A DNA stretch of 64,000 nucleotides from Mesorhizobium sp. NFR06 (GCF_900115245.1 NZ_FOVT01000016.1:62001-126000), one strand, 5' to 3'. Numbered from the stretch's first letter, positions 40,769-51,242 are shown. Made by a program: numbers and translations. The notes: generated by a model from the sequence alone, not told the origin.

Positions 40769-43732
40769 ATGGCGAAGAGACAAGTCGAATCCGAATGGCG
40801 GCTTAGCCCGGCACTGGCGCTCCATCCCCTGGACCCGGACCGTGCCCGGCGCGAACTCTCGGAAATCGCCGATGCGGCCGAGGAGGAAGGGCTTTCGCGT
40901 CTTGCCGCATTCCTGGCAAGCGAGGGACCGCCGCAGGACCTGCTGGCCGCCGTCTTCGACCTCTCGCCCTTTCTGCGCGATGTGGCGCGCCGCCGGCCGG
41001 CAATTCTCGACACGCTGCTCGACGAGCCGATCGAAGCGCGGCTCGGCGCCATCGGCGAGGCGATCAGCGGTGCGGCCACGGCCGACGATGCATCGGAATC
41101 GAGCCTGATGATGGCGCTGCGGCAATGGAAGACCGAAGCGCATTTCCTGATCGCGCTGGCAGATCTCTCCGGCGAGGCGAAGACCTCGGCGACGGTGCGC
41201 CGCCTCAGCGATCTCGCGGATGCCTGCACATGCGCCGCCGTGGATTTCCTGCTGCTCGACGCGCACCGGCAAGGCAAGCTCAGGCTGCCGAATCCGGTTG
41301 AGCCGGCCAGGGATTCGGGCTGGATCCTGCTCGGCATGGGCAAGCTCGGCGCGCATGAGCTGAATTTCTCCTCCGACATCGACCTCGTCGTCTTCTGCGA
41401 TCCTGAGGCGCCGGCCGTCATCGATCCGCTCGACGCGACGGACCTGTTCTCCAGGCTCACCCGTCGTCTCGTGCGCATCCTGCAGGACCGCACCGAGCAC
41501 GGCTATGTCTTCCGCACCGATCTGAGGCTGCGTCCCGATCCCGGCTCGACGCCTTTGGCGATCCCGGTCGAGGCGGCGCTTCGCTACTACGAGGCGCGCG
41601 GCCAGAATTGGGAGCGGGCCGCCATGATCAAGGCGCGGCCGGTTGCCGGCGACCTTGCCGCGGGCGCAGCCTTTCTCAAGGAATTGCAGCCCTATGTCTG
41701 GCGCAAATACATGGACTATGCGGCGATTGCCGACGTCCATTCGATCAAGCGCCAGATCCATGCCCACAAGGGCCATGGCGAGATCGCGGTGAAGGGCCAC
41801 AACGTCAAGCTCGGCCGTGGCGGCATCCGCGAGATCGAGTTCTTCGTCCAGACCCAGCAGCTCATCGCCGGCGGCCGCTTCCCGGAACTGCGCGGCCGCG
41901 AGACGGTACCGATGCTTGGCGCGCTCGCCGCGCGCGGCTGGATCACCGCCGATGCCCGCGATGCGCTCACGCGGCAATACTGGTTCCTGCGCCGTGTCGA
42001 GCACGCCATCCAGATGGTAGCGGACGAGCAGACGCACATCCTGCCGGAGAGCGACGAGGAACTGAAACGCATCGCGCTGATGCTGGGCTTTGCCGGCGAG
42101 GCGGAATTCACCGAGGCTTTTCGCGCGTCGCTGCAGCAGGTCGAGCGCCACTACGCGGCGCTGTTCGAGACGGCGCCCGAACTATCGGCCGGCGTCGGCA
42201 ATCTGGTCTTCACCGGCGACGTCGACGATCCCGACACGCTGCAGACCTTGCATCGGCTGGGCTTCCAGCGGCCGAGCGACATCTGCCGCGTCATCCGCGG
42301 CTGGCATTTCGGCCGCTACCGCGTCACCCAGTCGGCGGAGGCCCGCGAGAGGCTGACCGAACTCACCCCGGCGCTGCTCAAAGCCTTCGGCCAGACGCGG
42401 CGCGCCGACGAGGCGCTGATGCGCTTCGACGAGTTCCTCGCCGGTCTGCCGGCGGGCATCCAGCTTTTCTCGCTGCTGCAATCGAACCCGGCGCTGCTCA
42501 AGCTGATGGCGACCATCATGGGGGCCGCGCCGCGGCTGGCGGCCATCATCACGCGGCGGCCGCATGTCTTCGACGGCCTGCTCGATCCGGCGCTGCTCAC
42601 CGAACTGCCCGATCGCGCCTATCTCTCGGCGCGGCTTGCCGCCTTCATCGACGGCGAACGCGCCTATGAGGATGTGCTCGACCGCCTGCGCATCTTCGCC
42701 TCGGAGCAGAAATTCCTGATCGGCGTGCGCCTGCTTGCCGGCTCGATCGATCCCGCGCGCGCCGGCCGCGCCTTTTCCGATCTCGCCGACCTCACCATCG
42801 AGGCGGCGCTGAACGCCGTGATCGCCGAATTCGCGCTGCGCCACGGCAGGATCGCAGGCGGCAGGGTGGCCTTGCTCGGCATGGGCAAACTCGGCAGCCG
42901 CGAGCTCACCGCGGGTTCGGATGTCGATCTCATCCTGCTCTACGACAATGACGCGGATGCCGAGGAGTCCGACGGCGACAAGCCGCTGGCGCCTTCGCAT
43001 TACTATACGCGCATGACGCAGCGTCTGATCGCCGCCGTCTCGGCGCCGACGGCCGAGGGCGTGCTTTATGAGCTGGACCTTCGCCTGCGCCCCTCCGGCA
43101 ACAAGGGACCGGTCGCCACCCATATCGATGCGTTCAAGAAATATCAGCGTCAGGACGCCTGGACCTGGGAGCACATGGCGCTGGCGAGGGCGCGCGCGAT
43201 CGGCGGCGACGGCGAACTCTGCGCCGAGCTCGATGACGATGTGGCGGCGGTGCTGGCGCAGCCGCGCGACAGCGCCAAGGTGAAGGCGGATGCCTCCGAG
43301 ATGCGAGGCTTGATCGACAAGGAGAAGCCGCCGCGCGATCTCTGGGACATCAAGCTGATCCCCGGCGGGCTTATCGATCTGGAATTCATCGCCCAGGTCG
43401 CCGTCATCACCGGCGCGATTGAACCGGGGAGGCGGGCAACGGCGACGGCGGACCTGCTGGCGCGGCTGGCCCCCGGTTTCGCGGCCGCCGATGTGCGGCA
43501 AGAGCTTTGCGATGCCTATCGGCTCTATCAGGCGCTGACCCAGATGATCAGGCTTTGCCTCACCGGCGAGTTCCAGCGCGACGATGTTCCGCCAGGGCTT
43601 TCGGATCTGCTTCTGGCTGTCACCGACCTGCCGGATTTCGGCGTGCTGGAAGCGCATCTCAAGGAGACGTCACGGAAGGCTAGGAGGGACTTCGACCTAC
43701 TGCTTCGCGCTGGCATGCCGAAACACGGTTAA
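40769..43732 (+). CDS. glnE: Bifunctional glutamine synthetase adenylyltransferase / adenylyl-removing enzyme
   Basis: 987 residues from ATG 40769 (GGCGAGG upstream); an in-frame TTG at 40754 overlaps the kinase stop and may be used instead. Two nucleotidyltransferase domains: the N-terminal adenylyl-removing site FSSDIDLVVFCD (about residue 199) and the C-terminal adenylylating site GSDVDLILLYD (about residue 715), joined by a helical PII-responsive region. It adenylylates or deadenylylates glutamine synthetase in response to nitrogen status. The length is normal. Confidence 0.97.
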   Translation: MAKRQVESEWRLSPALALHPLDPDRARRELSEIADAAEEEGLSRLAAFLASEGPPQDLLAAVFDLSPFLRDVARRRPAILDTLLDEPIEARLGAIGEAISGAATADDASESSLMMALRQWKTEAHFLIALADLSGEAKTSATVRRLSDLADACTCAAVDFLLLDAHRQGKLRLPNPVEPARDSGWILLGMGKLGAHELNFSSDIDLVVFCDPEAPAVIDPLDATDLFSRLTRRLVRILQDRTEHGYVFRTDLRLRPDPGSTPLAIPVEAALRYYEARGQNWERAAMIKARPVAGDLAAGAAFLKELQPYVWRKYMDYAAIADVHSIKRQIHAHKGHGEIAVKGHNVKLGRGGIREIEFFVQTQQLIAGGRFPELRGRETVPMLGALAARGWITADARDALTRQYWFLRRVEHAIQMVADEQTHILPESDEELKRIALMLGFAGEAEFTEAFRASLQQVERHYAALFETAPELSAGVGNLVFTGDVDDPDTLQTLHRLGFQRPSDICRVIRGWHFGRYRVTQSAEARERLTELTPALLKAFGQTRRADEALMRFDEFLAGLPAGIQLFSLLQSNPALLKLMATIMGAAPRLAAIITRRPHVFDGLLDPALLTELPDRAYLSARLAAFIDGERAYEDVLDRLRIFASEQKFLIGVRLLAGSIDPARAGRAFSDLADLTIEAALNAVIAEFALRHGRIAGGRVALLGMGKLGSRELTAGSDVDLILLYDNDADAEESDGDKPLAPSHYYTRMTQRLIAAVSAPTAEGVLYELDLRLRPSGNKGPVATHIDAFKKYQRQDAWTWEHMALARARAIGGDGELCAELDDDVAAVLAQPRDSAKVKADASEMRGLIDKEKPPRDLWDIKLIPGGLIDLEFIAQVAVITGAIEPGRRATATADLLARLAPGFAAADVRQELCDAYRLYQALTQMIRLCLTGEFQRDDVPPGLSDLLLAVTDLPDFGVLEAHLKETSRKARRDFDLLLRAGMPKHG

Positions 43733-43750
43733 ACTGCGTCTCATTCCTTG

Positions 43751-43903
43751 GCGCCCCCCTCTGTCCTGCCGGACATCTCCCCCACGAGGGGGGAGATTGG
43801 CAGCTTCGGCGCCTCGCTCATTCGTTGGAAATTGGCGAAAGCCGGCGTGACATCCGATCTCCCCCCAAGTGGGGGAGATGTCCGGCAGGACAGAGGGGGG
43901 CGC
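43751..43903. repeat. RIME-like mosaic element, outward arrangement
   Basis: Perfect 33-bp inverted repeats (43751-43783 and 43871-43903), each beginning GCGCCCCCCTCTGTCCTGCC when read inward and each followed by a smaller CTCCCCC/GGGGGAG hairpin. It lies between the convergent glnE and PAS-kinase genes. The pattern recalls the RIME elements of rhizobia; it may act as a two-way terminator. Confidence 0.85.
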
Positions 43904-43937
43904 TGTCCCGCCAACGTTGCAGATTTTTCAACGAAAT

Positions 43938-46259
43938 TCAGGCCGCCGCCTTCACCGAAGCCGGCGCCTTCTTCAATGGAATGCGCACCGACACGATGGT
44001 GCCGACACCTTCGGTCGAGCGGATCTTCAGCGCGCCGCCCTGCAGCTCTGCCAGCGAGCGCGAGATGGCGAGCCCAAGGCCCGAGCCGGTGTGGTTCTTG
44101 GAGAACTGGTTCTGCACCTGCTCGAAGGGCCGGCCGAGCTTGCTCAGCGCCGGCTTGGGAATGCCGCAGCCATTGTCCTCGATGGTGAGCAGCAGCGCTC
44201 CTGAAGTGTTGCGTGCCCTGACCGTGATCTTGCCGCCCTGTCCGGTGAACTTCACCGCGTTGGAGAGCAGGTTGATGGCGATCTGCTTGATCGCGCGCCG
44301 GTCGGCATAGACCCGCATCGAGTCGGCGATGCGCGTCTCGACATTGATCGACTTCTCCGCCGCCTGCAGCGAGATCACCCGCACCGTTTCCTTGATCAGC
44401 GGGCAGAGGTCGATCTCCTCGCGGTCGAGCGAGAACTGGCCGGCTTCGATCTTCGACATGTCGAGTATGTCGTTGATGACGCCGAGCAGGTATTTGCCGC
44501 TGCCGTTGATGTCGGTTGCATATTCCTCGTAGCGCTCGGAGCCGAGCGGCCCGAACAGGCCCTGCTGCATCAATTCGGAGAAGCCGATGATGGCGTTGAG
44601 CGGCGTGCGCAACTCATGCGACATGTTGGCGAGGAATTCGGACTTCGCCCGGTTGGCGGCCTCGGCGCGCTCGGTTTCCTTCATGTATTTGCGGTTGAGC
44701 TCGACCAGCTCGCTGGCGCGTTCCTCCTCGGCGCGGCGGGCGAGGCTGAGATCGTGGATCGTCGCCATCAGCCGGCGTTCGCTGTCGACCAGCTTTTCCT
44801 GATGCAGCTTGATCTGGGTGATGTCGGAGCCGACCGAGACGATACCGCCGTCGCGGGTCCTGAGCTCGTTGACCTGCAGCCAGCGGCCGTCGGCGAGCTG
44901 GCGCTCGAAGCTGACACCGCCCTGCGGCCCATTGGCATTGGCGAGCCTGCGCTCCGAGGCGAAGGCGAGCATTCGTTCCTCCAACGCCTCGCGAAGAACG
45001 CCGGGCACGACATCGCGGTCGGATAGCCCGTTGTCCTTCTGGAACTTCGAATTGCACATGATCAGCCGCTCGGCGGCATCCCATAGCACGAAGGATTCGT
45101 TGATGTTCTCGATCGCGGTCCTGAGCCGCATGTCGGCCGCTTCCGAGCGCAGCGCCAGATGCCGCTGCTCGGTGACGTCGACTGCGATGCCGATCAATTG
45201 GATCTCGGGCGCTTCCGGGTCGATCACCTGGGCCCGGGCCCGCATCCATACCCATTGTCCGTCGGCATGGCGCATGCGGAAAACCTGGTCGATATGGTCG
45301 ATCTCGCGTTCGACGATGCGGTTGGCGAGCTCGAACAGGTCGCCGTCGTCGGGATGGATGATCTCATCGACCTCGCCGAAGGAGAGCATCGCCTCGCAGG
45401 GCTCGTAGCCCAGCATGTCGTACATCGAGCGCGACCAGTACATCTTGCCGCGCACCATGTCCCAGTCCCACAGCCCGCAGCGGCCGCGCACCAGCGCCAT
45501 GTCGATGCGCTGATGCGCCTCGAGGTAGATGCGGTCCGCCGCCTGCGCCCGCGCGGCCTGGCCGAAATAGGCGTAGAGGATGACGATCAGCACGCCCGCC
45601 GTCAGCACGAACAGCGTGACGTTGAGCGACATCGACTTGCGCCAGCTGTCGAACACCGCCTCCTGCGGCACCAGCACGGCCGCCGCGTGTCTGCGGTCGC
45701 CGGTCAGGCTGACGGCGGCAAACCAGTCCTGTCCGCCGATGCTGACATCCATCACGCCTGCGTGGTCGCCGAACATGAACAGCGGCTGGCCGCCCAGGAC
45801 GAGACCGTCGAGCATCCGGCCCTGCCAGCCCGTCGACAATGGCGAGACGGCGATGACCTTGAAGGCAGCGTCGGTGATGGCGAGCACGTGGGCACGGCTC
45901 ATGGCGCCCTGGCGGCTCGTGTTTTCCAGGAGGTCGACGGCGTTGGCGCCGGCCGCGTTGGGGTCCGCGGTGATCGCCTGCGCCATCTGTCCCGCGGCAA
46001 GCGCCAGCACCGCCTTGGCGTCGCGCTCGATCTCGTCATGCTCGTTCATCAGCGACACGAAGCGCACCGCCGCGATGACGATGAGGAAAATGACGATGAG
46101 CGCCGGGATCGACCTGCGCAGCAGCGGTTCGGCAGCAAGCAGCCGCTGATAGGTGGGTTCGGCGATCAGGCGCGTGTTGCCGGCAAGTCCATCGCTCCTT
46201 GCCTTGCGACGTGCAAACGCCTTCCCTCCGGGCGCGCCCCACGCGTCCGCCTTGGCCAT
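43938..46259 (-). CDS. PAS-domain sensor histidine kinase
   Basis: 773 residues from ATG 46259, with GGGGAG upstream. Two membrane helices (about 48-70 and 210-235) flank a periplasmic region. Two PAS domains follow: the first with IHPDDGDLFELANRIVERE, the second with MCNSKFQKDNGLSDRDVVPG. A coiled coil leads to HisKA with phospho-accepting His548 in NMSHELRTPLNAIIGFSEL, then the ATPase (NLLSNAVKFT, EDNGCGIP, GSGLGLAIS). The HisKA box is of the PleC/DivJ/PdhS type. No response regulator is adjacent, so the partner is elsewhere, perhaps DivK. Confidence 0.88.
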   Translation of the reverse strand: MAKADAWGAPGGKAFARRKARSDGLAGNTRLIAEPTYQRLLAAEPLLRRSIPALIVIFLIVIAAVRFVSLMNEHDEIERDAKAVLALAAGQMAQAITADPNAAGANAVDLLENTSRQGAMSRAHVLAITDAAFKVIAVSPLSTGWQGRMLDGLVLGGQPLFMFGDHAGVMDVSIGGQDWFAAVSLTGDRRHAAAVLVPQEAVFDSWRKSMSLNVTLFVLTAGVLIVILYAYFGQAARAQAADRIYLEAHQRIDMALVRGRCGLWDWDMVRGKMYWSRSMYDMLGYEPCEAMLSFGEVDEIIHPDDGDLFELANRIVEREIDHIDQVFRMRHADGQWVWMRARAQVIDPEAPEIQLIGIAVDVTEQRHLALRSEAADMRLRTAIENINESFVLWDAAERLIMCNSKFQKDNGLSDRDVVPGVLREALEERMLAFASERRLANANGPQGGVSFERQLADGRWLQVNELRTRDGGIVSVGSDITQIKLHQEKLVDSERRLMATIHDLSLARRAEEERASELVELNRKYMKETERAEAANRAKSEFLANMSHELRTPLNAIIGFSELMQQGLFGPLGSERYEEYATDINGSGKYLLGVINDILDMSKIEAGQFSLDREEIDLCPLIKETVRVISLQAAEKSINVETRIADSMRVYADRRAIKQIAINLLSNAVKFTGQGGKITVRARNTSGALLLTIEDNGCGIPKPALSKLGRPFEQVQNQFSKNHTGSGLGLAISRSLAELQGGALKIRSTEGVGTIVSVRIPLKKAPASVKAAA

Positions 46260-46591
46260 AAATGGCACTCCCCGATTTGCCGCATACTTGGATGATCCGG
46301 CTACGCCGCACGCCCGAATCGCCATTAAAGAATCAAAGGCGATTCGCCTTGTCCAGAGGCGCGGGCGAAAAAGATTAAAAATTGATTGAAATTCGTCGAA
46401 ACTGCCGATCTCCCCCCTCGTGGGGGAGATGGCCGGCAGGCCAGAGGGGGGCGCCGTCCCGCCGGCATATCAACTGTCCAATTGCCTGGCGCTTGTCGGA
46501 TTTGTGCTCCGGGCCAGAAGGAAAAGCCGCGATCCTTCGCGCCCCCCTCTGCCCTGCCGGGCATCTCCCCCACAAGGGGGGAGATCGCTAA
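46260..46591. other. Intergenic region with RIME-like element, inward arrangement
   Basis: 332 bp between the pepN stop and the PAS-kinase start, both genes on the minus strand. It holds two RIME-type halves: one at 46407-46453 and one, inverted, at 46539-46587, with their GCGC ends facing each other across about 85 bp, the reverse of the layout at 43751-43903. The kinase promoter should lie in the first 120 bp; no clear -35/-10 was found. Confidence 0.75.
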
Positions 46592-49237
46592 TCACGCCAG
46601 CGTTCGTTCCACGATATCCCGCAAATCCGCCGACAGGTTCTCAACCTTTGCCATGTCGAGCAGCGCCTGCCTCGCCTTGGCCTGCCGGCCGGGCTCCAGC
46701 GAGCGCCAGGACCTGAGCGCCGTCGCCAGCCGTGCCGCCACCTGCGGGTTGCGCTTCTCCACCTCCAGCACCGTCTCGACGAAGAAGCGGTAGCCTTCGC
46801 CGTCGGCGCGGTGGAATCCGGTCTGGTTGGCGCTGGAAAAGGTGCCGATCAGCGAACGCACCCGGTTCGGATTGGCGATCGAGAAAGCCGGATGACGCGT
46901 GAGCTCGCGCACTTTTTCGACGGTCTTCGCACCGGGCACGCCGGCCTGGATCTGGAACCACTTGTCCAGCACCAGCGCGTCGCCGCGATAGCGTGCCTCG
47001 AAGGCGGTCAGCGCATCGTCGGCCTCGGCCGTGCCTGAATGGCGGTGCGCCAGCACGGCGAGCGCCGCGGCACGATCGGTCATGTTGGTGGCGCAAGTGA
47101 AGTGCCGCGCGGCGAGGGCGGCACCGCCAGGCAGCAGCGAAAGATAGTCGAGCAGGATGTTGCGCAGCGCCCTGCGCCCCGCGCTCGCCGCGTCCGGGCT
47201 GAACGGACCCTTGTCGGCAAGGCCGTCATAGAGCGCCAGGAAGGCCTCGCGGTTTGCCTCGGCGATCGCCCGCGCCAACGCCTCGCGCGCGGCGAAGATG
47301 GCGTCGGGGTCGATGCCCTTGCCGATGTCGCGGGCGATGTCTGCCTCGCCGGGCAGCGCCAGCGCCAGCGCCCGGTAGGCCGGCTCCAGCGCCTCGTCGC
47401 CGGCGATGCTGCCGGCAAGCTCGGCGAGCCGAGCCGCAAAGACCGGCTGCTTGCCGCCGAGGATCTGGCGGAAGGCCGCGATCAGCGCGTCGGTCAGCAG
47501 CGTGTTGAACGCCTGCCAGCGCGAGAAGGCGTCGCTGTCATGCGCCGCGAGGAAGAACTGGTCGTCGGCCTTCTGCTGCACCGAAATCGTGATCGGCGCC
47601 GAGAAGCCGCGGTTGAGTGACACCGAAGGCCGCTCCGAAACGCCGGAGAAGCGGACCGTGTGCCGGCGCTTGCGGATATGGATGAGGCCGTCATCCACCG
47701 CAGCGCCCTCTACGGCCGTCCACGCGACCGGGCTGCCGTCGGCGCCGACAAGGCCGAAGGCCAGTGGAATATGCATCAGCCGCTTGCGGCTTTCCGACGG
47801 CGTCGGCGGCACCGACTGCTCGATCTCCAGCGAGAACTCCTTGGCCGCGGCGTTGTGCGTGGACCTGACCGTCAGGTTCGGCGTGCCGGCCTGATGATAC
47901 CAGAGCGCGAATTGCGCGAGGTCTCTGCCGGAGACATCCTCGAACACTTTCAGGAAATCCTCGATCGTCGCGGCCTCGCCGTCATGCCGCTCGAAATAGA
48001 GGTCCATCCCGGCGCGGAAGGTTTCTGGCCCCAGCATGGTCCGGATCATCCGCACCACTTCCGAGCCCTTCTCGTAGACGGTCGCCGTGTAGAAGTTGTT
48101 GATCTCGCGGTAGCGGCGCGGCCTGACCGGATGCGCCAGCGGCCCCTGGTCTTCCGGGAACTGGTGCGCGCGCAGCGTGCGCACCTCGGCGATGCGCTTG
48201 ACCGCCCGCGAGCGCTGATCGGCGGAGAACTCGTGGTCGCGGTAGACCGTCAGCCCTTCCTTCAGGCAGAGCTGGAACCAGTCGCGGCAAGTGATTCTGT
48301 TGCCAGTCCAATTGTGGAAATATTCATGCGCGATGATCGCCTCGATGTTGGCGAAGTCGGCGTCGGTCGCCGTCTCCTCGTCGGCCAGCACATATTTGTC
48401 GTTGAAGACGTTGAGGCCCTTGTTCTCCATCGCGCCCATGTTGAAGTCCGACACGGCGACGATGTTGAAGACGTCGAGGTCGTATTCGCGGCCGAAGGCT
48501 TCTTCGTCCCATTTCATCGAGCGTTTCAGCGCGTCCATCGCATAGCCGGCAAGCCGTTTCTTGCCGGGCTCGACATAGATGCCGAGCTCGACGTGTCGGC
48601 CGGACATGGTGGTGAAGCTGTCCGCCAGCTTGCCGAGCGCGCCCGCCACCAGCGCGAACAGATAGCAGGGCTTCGGAAAGGGATCGTGCCAGACGGCATA
48701 GTGCCAACCGTCGGCGAGCGTGCCGCTTTCGACCGGATTGCCGTTGGAAAGCAGCAGCGGCGCCTCGTTGTGGGGGGCTTCGATGCGCACGGTGTAAACC
48801 GACAGGATGTCGGGGCGGTCGAGGAAATAGGTGATGCGGCGAAAGCCCTCGGCCTCGCACTGCGTGCAATAGACGTTGTTGGAGCGATAGAGACCCATCA
48901 GCGCCTCGTTGCGCGCCGGCGCGACCTCGGTCTCGAGGCGAAGCTCGAAGCGCTGCCCCGCCGGCGGCTTCAGGATCGTCAGCCGGTCCGGCGTCGCCTC
49001 GTAGTCGCTGGCCGGAAGCGTGTGCCCGTCGACGGCAACGCCAAGCAGCGTCAGCCCGTCGCCATCGAGCACCAGCGGCGCCGCGGCGGCGACGCCCTCG
49101 CGCCGCTCGATCGTGAGCAGCGCGGTGACATGGGTCGCGTCCGGCGACAGGCGGAAGCCGAGGCTGGTCCTCGGGATGAGATAGTCGCTGGGGCGATAGT
49201 CTTCGAGCTTGAAGACATGGCCGGTATCCGTGCGCAT
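46592..49237 (-). CDS. pepN: Aminopeptidase N (M1 family)
   Basis: 881 residues from ATG 49237; the frame extends upstream without family similarity. GAMEN exopeptidase motif in MGAMENKGLNVFND and the zinc site HEYFHNWTGNRI with the third ligand Glu in LKEGLTVYRD, about residues 265-325. The beta-sandwich and C-terminal helical domains complete a proteobacterial PepN of usual length. It removes N-terminal residues from peptides in the cytoplasm. Divergent from the transporter gene, 152 bp apart. Confidence 0.95.
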   Translation of the reverse strand: MRTDTGHVFKLEDYRPSDYLIPRTSLGFRLSPDATHVTALLTIERREGVAAAAPLVLDGDGLTLLGVAVDGHTLPASDYEATPDRLTILKPPAGQRFELRLETEVAPARNEALMGLYRSNNVYCTQCEAEGFRRITYFLDRPDILSVYTVRIEAPHNEAPLLLSNGNPVESGTLADGWHYAVWHDPFPKPCYLFALVAGALGKLADSFTTMSGRHVELGIYVEPGKKRLAGYAMDALKRSMKWDEEAFGREYDLDVFNIVAVSDFNMGAMENKGLNVFNDKYVLADEETATDADFANIEAIIAHEYFHNWTGNRITCRDWFQLCLKEGLTVYRDHEFSADQRSRAVKRIAEVRTLRAHQFPEDQGPLAHPVRPRRYREINNFYTATVYEKGSEVVRMIRTMLGPETFRAGMDLYFERHDGEAATIEDFLKVFEDVSGRDLAQFALWYHQAGTPNLTVRSTHNAAAKEFSLEIEQSVPPTPSESRKRLMHIPLAFGLVGADGSPVAWTAVEGAAVDDGLIHIRKRRHTVRFSGVSERPSVSLNRGFSAPITISVQQKADDQFFLAAHDSDAFSRWQAFNTLLTDALIAAFRQILGGKQPVFAARLAELAGSIAGDEALEPAYRALALALPGEADIARDIGKGIDPDAIFAAREALARAIAEANREAFLALYDGLADKGPFSPDAASAGRRALRNILLDYLSLLPGGAALAARHFTCATNMTDRAAALAVLAHRHSGTAEADDALTAFEARYRGDALVLDKWFQIQAGVPGAKTVEKVRELTRHPAFSIANPNRVRSLIGTFSSANQTGFHRADGEGYRFFVETVLEVEKRNPQVAARLATALRSWRSLEPGRQAKARQALLDMAKVENLSADLRDIVERTLA

Positions 49238-49389
49238 TCCTTGTGCTTTTCCTGTCGATTTAGGTCGACCAGCAGGCTTGGCTGGTCCAAGAATATTGAG
49301 GTGCGCGCTCTTTACACGAAACGGCCACTCGACAAAACTGCGCGAAGGCCTATTTCGCGGCTTCGTTTCGACCATCCTCACGAGGCAAG

Positions 49390-50337
49390 ATGACCGTCGA
49401 TCATGCCGTCGGCCACAACACGCTGCGCGGCATTACGCTGAAGATCGTCTCGGTGACGGTCTTCGTTGGCATGCAGACCTGCATCAAGGCGGCCGGCGAC
49501 GTGCCCGCCGGGCAGATCGTCTTCTTCCGCTCATTCTTCGCCATCTTCCCGATCGTCGCCTTCCTGGCCTTCAAGGGAGAGCTGGCCACCGCATTCACGA
49601 CCAGGCGACCGTTCAACCACATCGCGCGCGGCGTGGTCGGCGTCGGCGCGATGGGGCTCGGCTTCTTCGCGCTGACCAGGCTGCCGCTGCCGGAGGCTAT
49701 CACGCTGAACTACGCCCAGCCGCTGCTGGTCGTGGTGTTCTCATCGATCTTCCTCGGCGAGACGATCCGCGTCTATCGCTGGAGCGCTGTCGCCGTCGGT
49801 CTCGTCGGCGTGTTGATCATCTCCTGGCCGGAACTGACGCTCTTGAATTCCGGCGAAGGCCTCGACGACCAGGAGCTGCTTGGCGTCATGGCCGCGCTTA
49901 TCGCCGCGGCGATCTCCGCCGTCGCCATGCTTCTGGTGCGCAATCTCGTTCAGACCGAGAGGACCGCGACCATCGTGCTGTGGTTCTCCTCGACGGCCTC
50001 GGTGCTGTCGCTCTTCACGCTGCCCTTCGGCTGGCAGTCGCTGACGCCGATGCAGGCCGCGCTGCTTGTCGTGGCCGGTTTCTGCGGTGGGCTCGGCCAG
50101 ATCCTGATGACGGCGGCCTACCGACATGCCGAGGCCTCGGTCGTGGCGCCCTTCGAATACACCTCGATGATACTCGGCGTCGTTGTCGGCTATCTTGCCT
50201 TCGGCGATGTGACCTCGCTCAACACGCTTGTCGGCGGCGTTATCGTCGTTGCTGCCGGCATCTTCATCATCTGGCGCGAGCGGCAACTGGGCTTGGAACG
50301 CACGCGCACACGCAGGGCCGCACCGCCGCAGGGGTAG
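49390..50337 (+). CDS. DMT-superfamily (EamA) transporter
   Basis: 315 residues with ten predicted membrane helices in two EamA repeats: VFVGMQTCIKAAGDVPAGQIVFFRS in the first and QILMTAAYRHAEASVVAPFEYTSM in the second. EamA proteins export or import small metabolites such as amino acids, purines or S-adenosylmethionine; the sequence gives no substrate. It ends one base before the convergent Xre-type regulator gene. Confidence 0.9.
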   Translation: MTVDHAVGHNTLRGITLKIVSVTVFVGMQTCIKAAGDVPAGQIVFFRSFFAIFPIVAFLAFKGELATAFTTRRPFNHIARGVVGVGAMGLGFFALTRLPLPEAITLNYAQPLLVVVFSSIFLGETIRVYRWSAVAVGLVGVLIISWPELTLLNSGEGLDDQELLGVMAALIAAAISAVAMLLVRNLVQTERTATIVLWFSSTASVLSLFTLPFGWQSLTPMQAALLVVAGFCGGLGQILMTAAYRHAEASVVAPFEYTSMILGVVVGYLAFGDVTSLNTLVGGVIVVAAGIFIIWRERQLGLERTRTRRAAPPQG

Positions 50338-50338
50338 G

Positions 50339-51151
50339 CTACGAAGCCGCCGCCCGCTCCTTCGCCAGCCGCACCAGCACTGCCCGCGTCTGCTCGTCGA
50401 CCGGGAAGAACGATTCGATCGCCAGCTCCGACAGCGTGACGTCGAGCGGCGTTCCGAACACGGTGATCGTGCTGATGAAGGACAGCACCTGATCGCCATG
50501 CGCGAGCCGCAGCGGATGCACGATGCCGCTCGGCTCGACCGGCGCCGGCCGGCTGCTCTTCAGGCCGGACGGATAGCTGCGCAACTCGCGCTCCAGCTCG
50601 ATCAGCACTGGGTCGCCGGTCGCGTCGTTCTGGTGCTTCAGGCGTTCGAGAAGATGTGCCCGCCACTCCGCCAGATTGACGATGCGCGGCGCCACGCCGC
50701 CCGGATGGAGGCTCAGTCGCAGCACATTGACCGGCTGCGCGAGCAGGGACGGTTCGGAAATATCGGCAAGGAACGGGGCGATCGCGGCATTGGCCATGAC
50801 GAGGCTCCAGTGCCGGTCCACCGCCAGCGCCGGGAACGGCTCGTGGCCCTTGAGCACGGTCTCGACAGCGGCCATCGCCGGCGCAAGGGTTGCGTCGGTG
50901 AGCGGCCTTTCGCTGAAGCTTGGCGCGAAGCCCGCGGCAAGCAGCAGCTGGTTGCGCTGGCGCAGCGGGATCGAAAGCCGTTCGGCCAGATGCAGCACCA
51001 TCTCGCGCGACGGCTGGGCGCGGCCGCTTTCGACGAAGGAAAGATGCCGCTGCGAGATGTCGGCCTCCATGGCGAGGTCGAGCTGGCTCATGCGCCGCCG
51101 CGTGCGCCATTCGCGGATGAGGCTGCCGGCTGAGATGTCGGATGTGGTCAT
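50339..51151 (-). CDS. Xre-family regulator with MmyB-like ligand domain
   Basis: 270 residues. The N-terminal helix-turn-helix (residues 8-65) reads LIREWRTRRRMSQLDLAME, then ISQRHLSFVESGRAQPSREM. The remainder matches the MmyB-like ligand-binding domain (ALAVDRHWSLVMANAAIAPFL, VNVLRLSLHPGG, STITVFGTPLDVTLSELAIE), a PAS-like fold thought to bind fatty-acid-type ligands. It is convergent with the EamA gene; regulated genes unknown. Confidence 0.9.
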   Translation of the reverse strand: MTTSDISAGSLIREWRTRRRMSQLDLAMEADISQRHLSFVESGRAQPSREMVLHLAERLSIPLRQRNQLLLAAGFAPSFSERPLTDATLAPAMAAVETVLKGHEPFPALAVDRHWSLVMANAAIAPFLADISEPSLLAQPVNVLRLSLHPGGVAPRIVNLAEWRAHLLERLKHQNDATGDPVLIELERELRSYPSGLKSSRPAPVEPSGIVHPLRLAHGDQVLSFISTITVFGTPLDVTLSELAIESFFPVDEQTRAVLVRLAKERAAAS

Positions 51152-51242
51152 GGGGCAGAACTAGGCCGGCGAAGGGGGCAATTCAATTACCTTGGAAGTC
51201 ATCGGACGGCTTCGAAAGGTGGCGAAGCCGGCAGTGACAGCC

